Source of the DNA: Sphingobacteriaceae bacterium
Lineage (GTDB): Bacteria; Bacteroidota; Bacteroidia; Sphingobacteriales; Sphingobacteriaceae
Length of the DNA stretch: 64,000 nt
Assembly (NCBI GenBank): GCA_029266635.1
Contig: JAQSWM010000004.1
Span: 124,001 to 188,000, forward strand
Direction: 5' to 3'
The position numbers and the translations under genes are program-made. Shown here piece by piece: positions 1 through 9,209 of the stretch; position 1 is the stretch's first letter, and every line of letters starts with the position of its first letter. The notes under the pieces were generated by a model, which was not told the origin of the DNA, made no database searches, and saw only the letters and a program-made list of their open reading frames with translations.

Positions 1-384
1 CAACGCTTTCGCGAGGCTGGTGCGAGCTGCCTGTGTAGTGCGGACGTTAGCTTTTGTAGCGATGTTCATGCCGATATATCCGGCGAAAGCCGAAGTGAAC
101 GCACCGATCAAAAAGGAGAGTGCAATTACCGGGCTTGAGGTATCAACCATGGTGCCCGACCATGCCAAAAGTATAGCTGCAATGATGGCGAAGTAAGAAA
201 GCACCTTCCATTCTGCTTTCAGGAAAGCCATAGCGCCATCGGCAATATAACCGGCAAGAGTGCGCATGTTTTCGTCGCCCGCATCCTGTTTGGTCACCCA
301 CGCTGATTTAGCCAGCATAGACAATATCCCGATGAGGCCAAAAACCGGTATCAGATAAATTAAATTGTTTTGTAAAAACTCCAT
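1..384 (-). CDS. hppA: Membrane-bound proton/sodium-translocating pyrophosphatase, N-terminal part
   Basis: This is a partial gene: its first 128 codons are present and it runs off the left edge. The frame stays open from an ATG at 384 down to position 1. The protein starts with a transmembrane helix (about residues 5-20), then a short loop with KQDAGDENMRTLAGYIADGA, two more hydrophobic segments, and the run NVRTTQAARTSLAKAL. That order and the wording of the loops are typical of K+-dependent membrane pyrophosphatases, which couple pyrophosphate hydrolysis to H+ or Na+ pumping. The catalytic loops lie beyond the window, so the ion specificity cannot be judged. A good Bacteroidota promoter lies just upstream. 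Confidence 0.85.
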   Translation of the reverse strand, partial: MEFLQNNLIYLIPVFGLIGILSMLAKSAWVTKQDAGDENMRTLAGYIADGAMAFLKAEWKVLSYFAIIAAILLAWSGTMVDTSSPVIALSFLIGAFTSAFAGYIGMNIATKANVRTTQAARTSLAKAL

Positions 385-424
385 ATATGTTTAAAAAATT
401 TTACTTGGTTAATATGCAATTCGG

Positions 425-455
425 CAAAAATAGCAGGGGAATTCTATTATTCAAA
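425..455 (-). promoter_or_regulatory. Candidate Bacteroidota promoter for hppA
   Basis: On the minus strand a -33 TTTG (452-455) and a -7 TATTTTTG (425-432, matching TAnnTTTG) are separated by 19 nt, which is the spacing of Bacteroidota sigma-ABfr promoters. Transcription would start near 418, leaving a leader of about 33 nt before the ATG at 384. Confidence 0.6.
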
Positions 456-537
456 TTTAATTGGCTGTTTGACGGATATATTTTGCCCTGGCCTTTAAAG
501 CAATTATTTAAGTTTTTTGTTTGCTTTGACCGGCTTG

Positions 538-570
538 TTTGCGGATGCGGAACTTTTAATGATATATTCG
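538..570 (+). promoter_or_regulatory. Candidate promoter for the amino acid permease
   Basis: TTTG at 538-541 and TATATTCG at 563-570 (7 of 8 bases of TAnnTTTG) are 21 nt apart. The expected start near 575 would leave a leader of about 15 nt before the ATG at 590. Confidence 0.4.
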
Positions 571-589
571 TTCACCTTAACTTAATTAC

Positions 590-2023
590 ATGGATCAACA
601 TACGGATTCTGCCGCGGGCATGAAGCGGGAACTTGGCTTGTTAGACGGAACTTTGCTTGTAGCAGGCAGTATGATCGGCTCGGGCATTTTTATTGTCAGC
701 GCAGATATTACCCGGAATGTGGGTTCGGCAGGATGGCTGATAGCCGTGTGGCTGATAACTGGCTTTATGACCCTGGTTGCCGCTGTAAGCTATGGTGAGT
801 TGAGCGGGATGTTTCCGAAAGCGGGCGGACAGTATGTTTATTTGAAAGAAGCATACAATCCGCTGGTTGGATTCCTGTATGGCTGGAGCTTTTTTGCGGT
901 TATCCAAACTGGTACCATTGCGGCTGTGGGGGTAGCTTTTTCCAAGTTTCTTGCCTATCTGATTCCGCAGGTCAGCGAAACTCTTGTCCTCTTCACCGTT
1001 GGCCCGGTCAAAATCTCTCCGGCGCAGCTTGTCTCAATTGTGTTGATCATCTTTCTCACTTACATAAATACCAAGGGCGTAAAGGGCGGGAAGATCATCC
1101 AAACCTCTTTCACCCTGACTAAGTTGGTAAGTCTGTTCGGACTGATCATCTTTGGATTTATCATGATGAAGCCTGATGTGTGGACTGCAAACTGGAGTGA
1201 TGCATGGAACCTTCAAAATCTAAAAACGGACGGATCTTTTACCTCACTTACAACTGTGGCAGCTTTGGGCGCCATCGCCGCGTCCATGGTAGGTTCAATA
1301 TTCAGCAGCGATGCATGGAACAACGTGACGTTTGTAGCAGGCGAAATCACAAACCCAAAACGTAATATCGGGCTAAGCCTGTTCTTTGGGACACTGATAG
1401 TTACTATTATATATGTCCTGGCGAATGTGATGTACACCGCGGTGCTGCCATTGCACGAGATTGCAACTGCGGAGAAGGACAGGGTAGCGGTGGCTGCTTC
1501 TCAGCCGATATTCGGCAATATCGGGACAGTGGTTATAGCCCTGATGATTATGGTTTCTACCTTCGGATGTAACAACGGTTTGATTTTGGCAGGAGCGAGG
1601 GTTTACTACACCATGGCTAAAGATGGTCTGTTCTTCAGAAAAACAGCATCGCTAAACAAGCATGCCGTACCCGAATTCGCTCTGTGGATTCAGTGCATAG
1701 TAGCTTCTATACTTTGTTTGAGTGGTAAATACGGGGATTTGCTGGATATGATTTCCTTCGTCGTCGTGATATTCTACGTGCTGACCATCTTTGGGATATA
1801 TAGGCTTCGTGCAAAGAGGCCCGATGCAGAACGCCCATACAAAGCATTTGGGTACCCGGTGCTTCCGGCAATTTACATCATAATGGGACTTGCATTTTGT
1901 ACGCTCCTGATCATTTACAAACCGGAATTCACATGGCCCGGGCTCATCATAGTGCTAATTGGCCTGCCGATTTACTATCTCTGGAAAAATCTGGGCGGCA
2001 GGACTGAGGTTGAATCCGATTAA
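590..2023 (+). CDS. APC-family amino acid permease
   Basis: A 477-residue integral membrane transporter of the amino acid-polyamine-organocation superfamily, closest to the LAT/YfnA-like amino acid exchangers. The N-terminal GSMIGSGIFIVSADI is the unwound first helix that binds the substrate backbone in this family. It is followed by about eleven more hydrophobic segments and the family signature FVAGEITNPKRNIG near residue 250. The length is usual for the family. The start is the ATG at 590. The substrate cannot be told from the sequence. A small YjbR-family gene begins 2-8 nt after the stop, so the two are probably co-transcribed. Confidence 0.88.
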   Translation: MDQHTDSAAGMKRELGLLDGTLLVAGSMIGSGIFIVSADITRNVGSAGWLIAVWLITGFMTLVAAVSYGELSGMFPKAGGQYVYLKEAYNPLVGFLYGWSFFAVIQTGTIAAVGVAFSKFLAYLIPQVSETLVLFTVGPVKISPAQLVSIVLIIFLTYINTKGVKGGKIIQTSFTLTKLVSLFGLIIFGFIMMKPDVWTANWSDAWNLQNLKTDGSFTSLTTVAALGAIAASMVGSIFSSDAWNNVTFVAGEITNPKRNIGLSLFFGTLIVTIIYVLANVMYTAVLPLHEIATAEKDRVAVAASQPIFGNIGTVVIALMIMVSTFGCNNGLILAGARVYYTMAKDGLFFRKTASLNKHAVPEFALWIQCIVASILCLSGKYGDLLDMISFVVVIFYVLTIFGIYRLRAKRPDAERPYKAFGYPVLPAIYIIMGLAFCTLLIIYKPEFTWPGLIIVLIGLPIYYLWKNLGGRTEVESD

Positions 2024-2031
2024 ACTTGCGG

Positions 2032-2364
2032 ATGGTTACACCCGACGAAGCAGCATCCTTTGCTTTAGCATTGCCCGAAGTGACGGATCAGCCACATTTC
2101 GACAAACGCTCATTCCGCGTAGGTCAGAAGATATTCGCTACTCTCCAGCCTGAGAACGGCCGGTTTGTACTCAAGCTATCTTCCGTAGGCCAATCTGTAT
2201 TTTGCGATTTTCCTGATGGTGCGTTTTGTGCTGTTCCCGGTGCCTGGGGAAAACAAGGCTGGACTCTTGTGAACCTGGAGAAAGTTAGAGAAGATATGTT
2301 TAAGGATGCGTTGCGCCTGGCGTGGAAAGGTGTAGCACCGACGAGGCTAGTTGCACAGCTCTGA
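2032..2364 (+). CDS. MmcQ/YjbR family protein
   Basis: A small cytoplasmic protein of about 110 residues with the MmcQ/YjbR (CyaY-like fold) pattern: an N-terminal PDEAASFALALPEVTDQPHFDKRSFRV, a central KLSSVGQ, and a C-terminal segment ending in a helix. Family members are described as DNA-binding-like or of unknown function, so no role is claimed. I prefer the ATG at 2032 (MVTPDEAA); a TTG six bases upstream is possible. It follows the permease almost without a gap. Confidence 0.75.
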   Translation: MVTPDEAASFALALPEVTDQPHFDKRSFRVGQKIFATLQPENGRFVLKLSSVGQSVFCDFPDGAFCAVPGAWGKQGWTLVNLEKVREDMFKDALRLAWKGVAPTRLVAQL

Positions 2365-2430
2365 GGAATTACGTTCCAACTTTTACACTCCATTAACCCA
2401 CCATCCCTCTCACATTCCTACATTTGTTCT

Positions 2431-2928
2431 ATGGCAGAAGACTTAAGCATCACCCGTGGCAGTAAAGAAGAGCAGTACCAAAGCCTGCTTCCGCAGATAC
2501 AGGCATTGATAGAAGGGGAAAGTGATTTATACGCCAACCTCGGCAATATCAGCGCTGCGCTTAAGGAGCAGTTTGGCTTCTTCTGGGTCGGCTTCTACCT
2601 TGTAAAGAACAATGAACTTGTGCTCGGGCCTTTCCAGGGACCGGTTGCTTGTACACGCATTGCAAAGGGAAGAGGGGTTTGTGGCACAAGCTGGCAGCAG
2701 GAGAAGCCCTTGATCGTTCCGGATGTGGATGCTTTCCCGGGGCACATTGCCTGCAGCTCTTTGTCGAAGTCGGAAATTGTAGTGCCAATATTCAGGAACT
2801 CACAAGTTATTGGCGTTATGGATGTTGACAGTGCTGATCTCGACCAGTTCGACACTACAGACCAGAAGTATTTAGAACAGTTGATGAGCATTTTGGCGCA
2901 AACCATCCCTGCCGATTTCGGTTTCTAA
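2431..2928 (+). CDS. msrC: Free methionine-(R)-sulfoxide reductase (GAF domain)
   Basis: A 165-residue single GAF-domain enzyme that reduces free methionine-R-sulfoxide. The three cysteines of the fRMsr family are present: C74 in PVACTRI, C84 in GRGVCGTSW and C108 in GHIACSS. The last two form the catalytic/resolving pair. The substrate-pocket run MDVDSADLDQFD follows. Length and order match the E. coli YebR family. The ATG at 2431 is the only sensible start. The DNA glycosylase gene begins 3 nt after the stop, so the pair forms a small damage-repair operon (oxidised methionine, alkylated DNA). Confidence 0.92.
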   Translation: MAEDLSITRGSKEEQYQSLLPQIQALIEGESDLYANLGNISAALKEQFGFFWVGFYLVKNNELVLGPFQGPVACTRIAKGRGVCGTSWQQEKPLIVPDVDAFPGHIACSSLSKSEIVVPIFRNSQVIGVMDVDSADLDQFDTTDQKYLEQLMSILAQTIPADFGF

Positions 2929-2931
2929 TCC

Positions 2932-3552
2932 ATGCAAAACACTTCCGGCAAAAAGTTGTCACTTGAATTCTTCCGGAACGGAGATGTTGTGGACATTGCC
3001 CGAAACCTCTTAGGCAAAACGCTCTACTGCTTTGTGGACGGGCAGCTCTGCGGAGGCACTATCATCGAAACCGAAGCTTACAGAGGTCCCGAGGACCGCG
3101 GCTCGCATGCCTACGGCGGCAAACGCACGCCCCGCAACGAAACCATGTACGGGGCAGGCGGGCTTGTGTACATGTACATCTGCTATGGCATTCATGATAT
3201 GCTGAACATTGTTACGGGCGAGGAGGGAACTTCGCACGCCTTACTGATCCGGGCTATTGAGCCTACGGTGGGAATTGATGTGATGCGCATTCGTCGCGGG
3301 ATATTTGATCAGGACACCCGCCTCTGCCAGGGACCGGGCGCTCTGGCCAAAGCAATGGGCTTAACGAAACTGCACAACAGCATCCTGATAACCGGAGAGC
3401 AGATCTGGATTGAGGATAGCGGAATCAGCTATACTGATGAACAGATTGTTGCCGGTCCGCGTGTGGGCATGAACTTTGACGGGCCTTATAAAACTATTCC
3501 CTGGAGGTTTTATGTGAAGGGGAATAAGTTTGTGAGCAAGCCGCATGTATGA
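2932..3552 (+). CDS. DNA-3-methyladenine glycosylase (AAG/MPG type)
   Basis: A 206-residue monofunctional glycosylase of the mammalian AAG type (PF02245), which flips out and excises alkylated purines such as 3-methyladenine and hypoxanthine. Visible family features are GGTIIETEAYRGPEDRGSHAYGG (the active-site glutamate that activates water is in this segment), the RNETMYGAGGLVYMYICYG block with the intercalating tyrosine, and LCQGPGALAKAMGL. The length is normal for the bacterial family. The start ATG follows the previous stop by 3 nt, suggesting translational coupling with msrC. Confidence 0.93.
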   Translation: MQNTSGKKLSLEFFRNGDVVDIARNLLGKTLYCFVDGQLCGGTIIETEAYRGPEDRGSHAYGGKRTPRNETMYGAGGLVYMYICYGIHDMLNIVTGEEGTSHALLIRAIEPTVGIDVMRIRRGIFDQDTRLCQGPGALAKAMGLTKLHNSILITGEQIWIEDSGISYTDEQIVAGPRVGMNFDGPYKTIPWRFYVKGNKFVSKPHV

Positions 3553-3679
3553 GTATTCCCGCAGATCACGCGGATTAGCGCAGAACTAAGCGCTTTAAAA
3601 GGAACCTGCGAACATCAGCGAAATCGGTGGGAGAAAAACACCCTTCGAGAACCTCAGGGTGACGTAGTGCATAGACAAA
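3553..3679. repeat. Intergenic repeat remnants (GCAGAT-type and GAGAACCTCAGGGTGAC-type)
   Basis: Between convergent genes there are two pieces of repeat seen in many Bacteroidota genomes: a degenerate element of the form GCAGATcACGCgGATT ... GCGAAATC (about 3565-3630), and cttcgagaacctcagggtga (about 3644-3663), a relative of the GTCATCCTGAG repeats at 30.7-31.2 kb. No gene is visible here. Confidence 0.5.
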
Positions 3680-4363
3680 CTACCGACCCACCGCCAGCTC
3701 CCTCAATCTCTCCATATAACTTTCTCCCACGGGAATTGCTTTTCCTGCAATATGCACCTGGTGCCGTTCAATTCTTTCGATGTGTGCCAAGGCTGCCACG
3801 TACGAGCGGTGAATACGCAGGAACTTATCAGCAGGAAGCAGGTTTTCCACTTCGCTGAAGGTCATCCGCGAAAGCAGCGCCTTATCTTTCATCACAAAGT
3901 TCACGTAATTGCCCGCCGCCTCCAGGTATAAAATGTCGTCGAAATTCACCTTCACCTGTTCGTAGCCGGTTTTCAGGAAGATGTACGGGATGTGCTGGTT
4001 CTTGTTTCGTGCCTCATACAACTCTTGCGCTTTGTTGCAGGCTTTCACGAATCGCGGTAGTGAAAAAGGTTTCAGAAGGTAATCCACGGCATCCAGGTCG
4101 AAGCTGGTAACAGCATGTTCCGTGTAAGCAGTTGTAAACACCACCAGCGGCTTCATATGCAGGCTGTGCAGAAAATCAATCCCTGAAATATCAGGCATCT
4201 TGATATCCAGGAACATCAGGTCCACTGGTTCTTTTTTGAGATATTCCATCGCCTTAAAGGCATCTGTAAACACACCTTTCAGTTCTATAAACGGAACTTT
4301 AGAAGCATGCGAACGGATAACTTCAAGGGCGAGTGGCTCATCATCAAGGGCAATGGCAGTCAT
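3680..4363 (-). CDS. LytTR-family response regulator
   Basis: A 227-residue two-component regulator. Residues 1-115 are a receiver domain with the acidic pocket at D7/D8, phospho-acceptor D53 in MFLDIKMPDISG, and the conserved lysine in DYLLKPF. Residues about 130-225 form a LytTR DNA-binding domain (YIFLKTGYEQVKVNFDDILYLEAAGNYV ... FLRIHRSYVAAL ... IPVGESY). It is encoded 15 nt downstream of the LytS-like kinase on the same strand, so the two are partners. The targets are unknown; adjacent genes give no clear hint. Confidence 0.93.
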   Translation of the reverse strand: MTAIALDDEPLALEVIRSHASKVPFIELKGVFTDAFKAMEYLKKEPVDLMFLDIKMPDISGIDFLHSLHMKPLVVFTTAYTEHAVTSFDLDAVDYLLKPFSLPRFVKACNKAQELYEARNKNQHIPYIFLKTGYEQVKVNFDDILYLEAAGNYVNFVMKDKALLSRMTFSEVENLLPADKFLRIHRSYVAALAHIERIERHQVHIAGKAIPVGESYMERLRELAVGR

Positions 4364-4378
4364 GCGTTAAAGTTATGC

Positions 4379-5914
4379 TTAAAACTCAACGGTAAGGTGA
4401 ATGAAAAATTCTTTTGCCGTTTCGCGGATGATAAGCTTGTGCCTTTTAGGATAGAGCAGAGCCAGGCGTTGTTTTACATTCTCCAGCCCGATTCCTGAGT
4501 GATCTTTCTCAGGATCTTCGCTGGTGCGGGGATGGATGCTGTTGTAAACATCGAAATACAGTTCTTTCTCGTTGGTAAGCAGAGATATCTTTATCCACGA
4601 AGGTTCAGAAAGGCTGATGCCGTGCTTGAAGGCATTCTCTACAAATGGGATAAGCAGCATAGGCGCAATCTTTTTATTGTCCAGGATATCTTCAATGCTA
4701 GTTTCTACCCGGATAGTGGGAGTGGATTGCGTGCGGAGTTCCTGCAACTCAATGTAATTGCGGAGGTATTCAACTTCCCTGGCCAGAAGAATGCTCTCCT
4801 GATGATTTTCGTGGATCATAAAGCGCATCATATCGCCCAGCTTTTGGATGCCGTTGGCGGTGCGCTCGCTTTTTTCCTGCAAAGCAGTCCCGTAAAGCGT
4901 GTTTAGGGAATTGAAGAGAAAGTGGGGGTTAATTTGCGACTGGAGGAACTGGAGGTCAGCGGTGGAGCGGCCTAAAGCTGTTTTAAGTTGGTAAAGCTCG
5001 GCATTTACGGAGAGCCTTCTGTTGTACACCACCCATGCAAACGGAGCTACGATAAGGACCTGAAATGCTGCATTAAAGAGCGTGAGCGGAAAGCCAAAAT
5101 CATCATCAAACACTTGAAGAGCCCCCGCACTAAGCGTAATGGCCAGGATAGCCACGCTGCTTAAAAGCACAAGCCCCAGCGCCTTCAGCATATAAGCTTT
5201 TAATCTTTTTGGCCTTTGGCCGATTGCCGGGATCAACTCTGTGATTGAAAACCAGTAAAATGCTATTGAATAAAGAGCAATAACTCCCCAGCATCCTATT
5301 ACTTCGCTCGGTGCATTTGAACCCATCAACATCAGCATGATGATCATCCACACCACGAGCGCAACGGCGCACTCCCGGCTTGTGCTCTGATGGCGGGACG
5401 GAATTTTATTACTATTTAACAGGATGTAAGACGCAGCGTATTTTATAACTGAGTAGAAGGCAAACATCATCATCAGCCAGAAAGCGTAAATGAAGTTTTC
5501 TTTGAAAATGGCATTGTAGAAATGCTCGAGATCGGGATGTCTAGAAATGAGCCAGGCACGCAACCAGGTATCGGTTACGGAGAAAATCAGCGCAATAACC
5601 ACAAACAAAGCAACCGTTATGGCGATGTTGAGGAACAGCCGTTCTTTTCGCATGAACGCCGGCACCACATACATGGTAAGCAGCAGAAAGCTTCCGTAAA
5701 GCACAGTGTAGCGTATGGCTGTCGGGATGAAATAGTTGGAATAGTAGGAGTAAAGGACGTGGTGTTCGTTGAAGTCCCACATGTTTGAGGGTGGAAAGCG
5801 TTCGGGGCTTATGGATCTGGATACCAGGAAAAATATCGCAAACACATACAGGACGGTGGCAAACCAGAATTCGGTACGTTTAAGATCAAAGGGCTTCTTT
5901 AGTAAATCTTCCAT
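4379..5914 (-). CDS. LytS/YehU-type sensor histidine kinase
   Basis: A 511-residue membrane kinase. The N-terminal half carries about eight hydrophobic segments (around residues 15-32, 64-84, 95-112, 142-166, 184-198, 205-225, 242-265, 280-297). A short coiled linker and a His_kinase domain (PF06580) follow, with the phospho-acceptor H331 in QSQINPHFLFNSLNTL, then an HATPase_c domain with IPFVENAFKHGI (N box) and SGIGLENVKQRL (G box). This is the Bacteroidota 'no periplasmic sensor' layout, so it may sense membrane state. It lies upstream of and is co-transcribed with the LytTR regulator at 3680-4363. Confidence 0.93.
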   Translation of the reverse strand: MEDLLKKPFDLKRTEFWFATVLYVFAIFFLVSRSISPERFPPSNMWDFNEHHVLYSYYSNYFIPTAIRYTVLYGSFLLLTMYVVPAFMRKERLFLNIAITVALFVVIALIFSVTDTWLRAWLISRHPDLEHFYNAIFKENFIYAFWLMMMFAFYSVIKYAASYILLNSNKIPSRHQSTSRECAVALVVWMIIMLMLMGSNAPSEVIGCWGVIALYSIAFYWFSITELIPAIGQRPKRLKAYMLKALGLVLLSSVAILAITLSAGALQVFDDDFGFPLTLFNAAFQVLIVAPFAWVVYNRRLSVNAELYQLKTALGRSTADLQFLQSQINPHFLFNSLNTLYGTALQEKSERTANGIQKLGDMMRFMIHENHQESILLAREVEYLRNYIELQELRTQSTPTIRVETSIEDILDNKKIAPMLLIPFVENAFKHGISLSEPSWIKISLLTNEKELYFDVYNSIHPRTSEDPEKDHSGIGLENVKQRLALLYPKRHKLIIRETAKEFFIHLTVEF

Positions 5915-6087
5915 TTTAAGAATTTATGCTGCAAGAGTAGCTTGAAACAATGGTCCGGGTAAAAAAAAGTGATGAACAGCGTAAAAAATGTGACGGAAAC
6001 TCGCCTAAACCATATGCCGCTCTCTATATAACATTGATCAGACAAACAATTAATGGCGATGCGGGTTGAATTTATAAAACCATCATT

Positions 6088-6630
6088 ATGAAAACGACCT
6101 CAAGTAATAAAATCTCCGGCATGACCGGCAAAATGAAAGATTCAGAATTCCACAAATTTTTTGTGGACGAATTGAAAGATATCTATTGGGCAGAAAAGCA
6201 CCTGGTGAAAGCACTTCCGAAAATGAAAAAGGCTGCAACCAGTCCCGATCTTGCCGCGGCTTTTGAAAAGCACACCCAGGAAACGGAAATTCATATCAGT
6301 ACGCTTGAGCAGGTATTTGAGCTATTGGAAGAAAAAGCAGTAGCTAAAAAATGCGATGCCATGGAAGGATTGCTGGAAGAAGCAAAAGGCATTATGGAAG
6401 ATACAGATTCTGGTACAATGATACGCGATGCCGGATTGATCCTTGCCGCTCAGAAGGTAGAGCATTATGAAATTGCCACATACGGAACGTTAAGAACCTT
6501 CGCACAAAATATGGGGCACACGCAAGTGGTTGAGTTGTTACAGCAAACCCTCGACAACGAAAAAGAAACCGACGTTGCTCTAACAGTTGTTGCAGAAAAC
6601 TGCATCAATGAATCGGCTGCTGCAGAATAA
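6088..6630 (+). CDS. DUF892 (YciE/YciF-like) ferritin-like protein
   Basis: A 180-residue soluble protein of the YciF family (PF05974), a ferritin-like four-helix bundle. Metal-ligand type residues are visible in the family pattern: E28/E38-rich FFVDELKDIYWAEKHLVKALPKM, then EKHTQETEIHISTLEQVFELL, AQKVEHYEIATYGTL and LQQTLDNEKETD. Members are stress-induced in enterobacteria; the precise function is unknown. It stands alone between a divergent kinase gene and a downstream terminator, so it is probably monocistronic. Confidence 0.85.
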   Translation: MKTTSSNKISGMTGKMKDSEFHKFFVDELKDIYWAEKHLVKALPKMKKAATSPDLAAAFEKHTQETEIHISTLEQVFELLEEKAVAKKCDAMEGLLEEAKGIMEDTDSGTMIRDAGLILAAQKVEHYEIATYGTLRTFAQNMGHTQVVELLQQTLDNEKETDVALTVVAENCINESAAAE

Positions 6631-6655
6631 GCCCGAGCATTCGTTTCAAATATTT

Positions 6656-6690
6656 AAAGCCCTGTAATTCCAACAGGGCTTTATTGTTTG
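6656..6690 (+). terminator. Rho-independent terminator after the DUF892 gene
   Basis: A perfect 10-bp stem (aaagccctgt 6656-6665 paired with acagggcttt 6673-6682) with a 7-nt loop is followed by a T-rich stretch. Confidence 0.8.
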
Positions 6691-6726
6691 TTTAACATTG
6701 GTATATTCGTTCATTCCAATCGGTAA

Positions 6727-8205
6727 ATGAACAGAATCAGCTTCCTTTTTGCCTGCCTGCTTTGTGCTTCGATACTCGGAAAAGCACAGGACAAGCGCCC
6801 CAACATCATTTTTATCATCGCCGACGACCTTGGCAGGGACGATGTTGGAGCTTATGGGCATCCCAAAATAAAAACTCCGAATATAGACAAGCTGGCAAAA
6901 GAAGGCATGCGTTTCGACAATGCTTTCCTGACAACCAGCTCCTGCAGCCCTAGCCGGGCAAGTATTATCACGGGAACATATCCTCATCAAACCGATGCGG
7001 AGCAACTGCACTGGCCAGTTCCCGCCAGCAAGATCACCTTTGTAGAAAAGTTAAAAGCAGCAGGCTACTGGACTGCTCAGGCTGGCAAGTGGCATTTGGG
7101 CGACAGCCTGATCAATCGTTTCGATTACCTGGCGGTTGAATCCACTGATGGTTTTGTGTATAAAGCCGATCAAAAACCTGCTGCAAAAGATGACGGCAGT
7201 GGAGCCATGAACTTTCTAAGTACGCTGAAAAAGCATCCGAAAAGTATACCTTTTTTTCTGTGGCTTGCTACAGTAGACCCACACCGACCTTACAAAAAAG
7301 GTGCTATCAAAGTGCCGCATTCGCCTGATGATGTGGTAATCCCTCCGTATCTGCCCGACAGCAAAGAGGTGAGGGGCGACTTCGTAGATTATTACGACGA
7401 GGTGAGCCGGATGGACGGCTACGTGGGCGAGGTGCTGAACGAGCTTTCGGCCGAAGGGTTGGATAAAAACACCATCATTATTTTCACCAGCGATAATGGA
7501 AGGCCTTTCCCACGGGAGAAGACGACCTTGTACGATGGCGGCATCCGCACTCCTTTTATTGTGCGCTGGCCGGGCAAGGTGAAGCCGGGCTCTTCCACCA
7601 ACTCCCTGATCAGCGCTGTTGATATTGCCCCAACAATCTTATCCGCCGCAGGCTTAAAAACTGGCTCGAACTTCGTGGGAAAGAATATCAGTTCGCTATT
7701 CAGCAATCCTACTGCACAAATCAGAGATTTTATTTATGCCGAAGACCACTGGCACGACTTTGAGGATTTCGGCAGGGCAGTGCGCAACGGCAGGTATAAG
7801 TACATCCGGAACTTTTATCCTGATCTTCCCGAAACGACCTCGGCAGACATCCTCCGCGACCCGACGTACCAGTACATGCTGAAACAAAAAGCTGATGGAA
7901 CGCTCGATACAAGGTTTATGTCGTATTTCTACTCGCCCAAACCTCCCGAGCAATTATTTGATTGCGAAAAAGACCCATATGAGCTGCACAACCTGATTTC
8001 AGAACCGGCGTATGCACAAGTTGTCGTGATGATGCGCAATAAGTTAGATGAGTTCTGGAAAGCTACCGGTGATAAACTGCCTGAAAGAAGGACCTTAGAT
8101 GAATTCGACCGTAACACCGGGCTGCCGCTTCCCAACCGGATGCGCCCCCGTCCGGGAAAAGCAGTGATGAGTGCAAAGGATTTTCAGCCAAATAAAAAGA
8201 ATTAG
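6727..8205 (+). CDS. Secreted sulfatase, heparan N-sulfatase-like
   Basis: A 492-residue type I sulfatase with a signal peptide (residues 1-20, ending LGKA/Q). Metal-binding D33-D34 sit in FIIADDLGRDDVGAYG. The formylglycine site is C73 in SSCSPSRAS, matching C-x-P-S-R, so it needs an anaerobic- or FGE-type maturase. KWHLGD and FTSDNG supply further active-site residues. The C-terminal PPEQLFDCEKDPYELHNL is common to sulfoglucosamine sulfohydrolase relatives, which suggests action on N-sulfated glucosamine, but the substrate is an inference. The lactonase gene starts 5 nt after the stop. GH89 alpha-N-acetylglucosaminidase nearby (13.5-15.6 kb) fits a glycosaminoglycan-degrading set. Confidence 0.87.
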   Translation: MNRISFLFACLLCASILGKAQDKRPNIIFIIADDLGRDDVGAYGHPKIKTPNIDKLAKEGMRFDNAFLTTSSCSPSRASIITGTYPHQTDAEQLHWPVPASKITFVEKLKAAGYWTAQAGKWHLGDSLINRFDYLAVESTDGFVYKADQKPAAKDDGSGAMNFLSTLKKHPKSIPFFLWLATVDPHRPYKKGAIKVPHSPDDVVIPPYLPDSKEVRGDFVDYYDEVSRMDGYVGEVLNELSAEGLDKNTIIIFTSDNGRPFPREKTTLYDGGIRTPFIVRWPGKVKPGSSTNSLISAVDIAPTILSAAGLKTGSNFVGKNISSLFSNPTAQIRDFIYAEDHWHDFEDFGRAVRNGRYKYIRNFYPDLPETTSADILRDPTYQYMLKQKADGTLDTRFMSYFYSPKPPEQLFDCEKDPYELHNLISEPAYAQVVVMMRNKLDEFWKATGDKLPERRTLDEFDRNTGLPLPNRMRPRPGKAVMSAKDFQPNKKN

Positions 8206-8210
8206 CCATT

Positions 8211-9209
8211 ATGGAATTCCGTACATCCAAATTATTTATTGCTTTTCTGCTGTCCGCAGGCGGAATAAGTGCACAGGTTAAACCCCAGCCGGCGGTAGTT
8301 GAACGGTACAGCCCAAAGCTCGATGCCATTATCTCAAAGGATGCAACTATGGAAACCATTATGGATGGGTTCGACTGGTGCGAGGGACCACTTTGGGTGG
8401 AGAAGGCGCAGATGTTTGTGGTTTCGGATGTGCCTCAGAATACGGTTTATAAATGGACCGCAGCGAAAGGGAAAGAAGTTTTTCTCAAACCTTCAGGCTA
8501 TACGCAAAATATTCCAAGAGGAGGTGAGATGGGCTCGAATGGCTTGGGCTTAACGAACGACGGGCGATTGTTGCTTTGTCAGGATGGCGACCGGAAGATT
8601 GCAATTATGAACGCATCCTTCACCTCACCGAAACCTTTGTTCATCACGATAGCGGACAATTACCAAGGCAAAAAGTTCAACAGTCCGAATGATATCGTTG
8701 TGGCGAAGAATGGCGATATCTATTTTACAGATCCGCCATATGGCTTAGAAAAGAACATGGCAGATCCGCTGAAAGAAATGCCTTACCAGGGAGTTTTTAA
8801 GGTGTCGAAACATAAAAAAGTAAGCTTATTGCTGGATAGCATCACGCGTCCGAATGGAATCGGGCTGTTCCCCGGCAATAAACAACTGCTCATCGCAAAC
8901 TCAGACAAAAACAAGCCTTACTGGTATATTTATGATGTAGATCAGGATGGCCTGAAGAACGGCAGGATATTCTTTAACGCTGCGCCTTACCTCAAGACAG
9001 GAAAGGGCATGCCGGATGGGTTGAAAATTGACAGTAAAGGGAATGTGTATGCATCAGGTCCGGGCGGGATTTGGATATTCAGCAAAACGGCAGAATTATT
9101 GGGGAAAATTAAGGTGAGCCCCGTTGCTTCAAATTGCTCATTGAGCGGAGATGAAAGAACGCTTTTTATTACTGCGGATGATCATGTGGTGAAGGTTAGG
9201 TTGAGATAG
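8211..9209 (+). CDS. SMP-30/gluconolactonase family secreted lactonase
   Basis: A 332-residue six-bladed propeller lactonase of the SMP-30/gluconolaconase/LRE type with a signal peptide (about 1-21). The metal site is suggested by E in CEGPLWVEK, N in FNSPNDIVV, and D in GMPDGLKIDSKGNVY. These enzymes open aldonolactones to aldonic acids. As it lies between a sulfatase and the galactonate (dgo) genes, a role as galactono- or related aldonolactonase feeding DgoD is a reasonable inference. It is co-transcribed with the sulfatase (5-nt gap). Confidence 0.85.
   Translation: MEFRTSKLFIAFLLSAGGISAQVKPQPAVVERYSPKLDAIISKDATMETIMDGFDWCEGPLWVEKAQMFVVSDVPQNTVYKWTAAKGKEVFLKPSGYTQNIPRGGEMGSNGLGLTNDGRLLLCQDGDRKIAIMNASFTSPKPLFITIADNYQGKKFNSPNDIVVAKNGDIYFTDPPYGLEKNMADPLKEMPYQGVFKVSKHKKVSLLLDSITRPNGIGLFPGNKQLLIANSDKNKPYWYIYDVDQDGLKNGRIFFNAAPYLKTGKGMPDGLKIDSKGNVYASGPGGIWIFSKTAELLGKIKVSPVASNCSLSGDERTLFITADDHVVKVRLR

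Noticed and set aside
387-623. 78-codon plus-strand frame before the permease
   Set aside because: It lies across the promoter region of hppA and overlaps the permease start in another frame.
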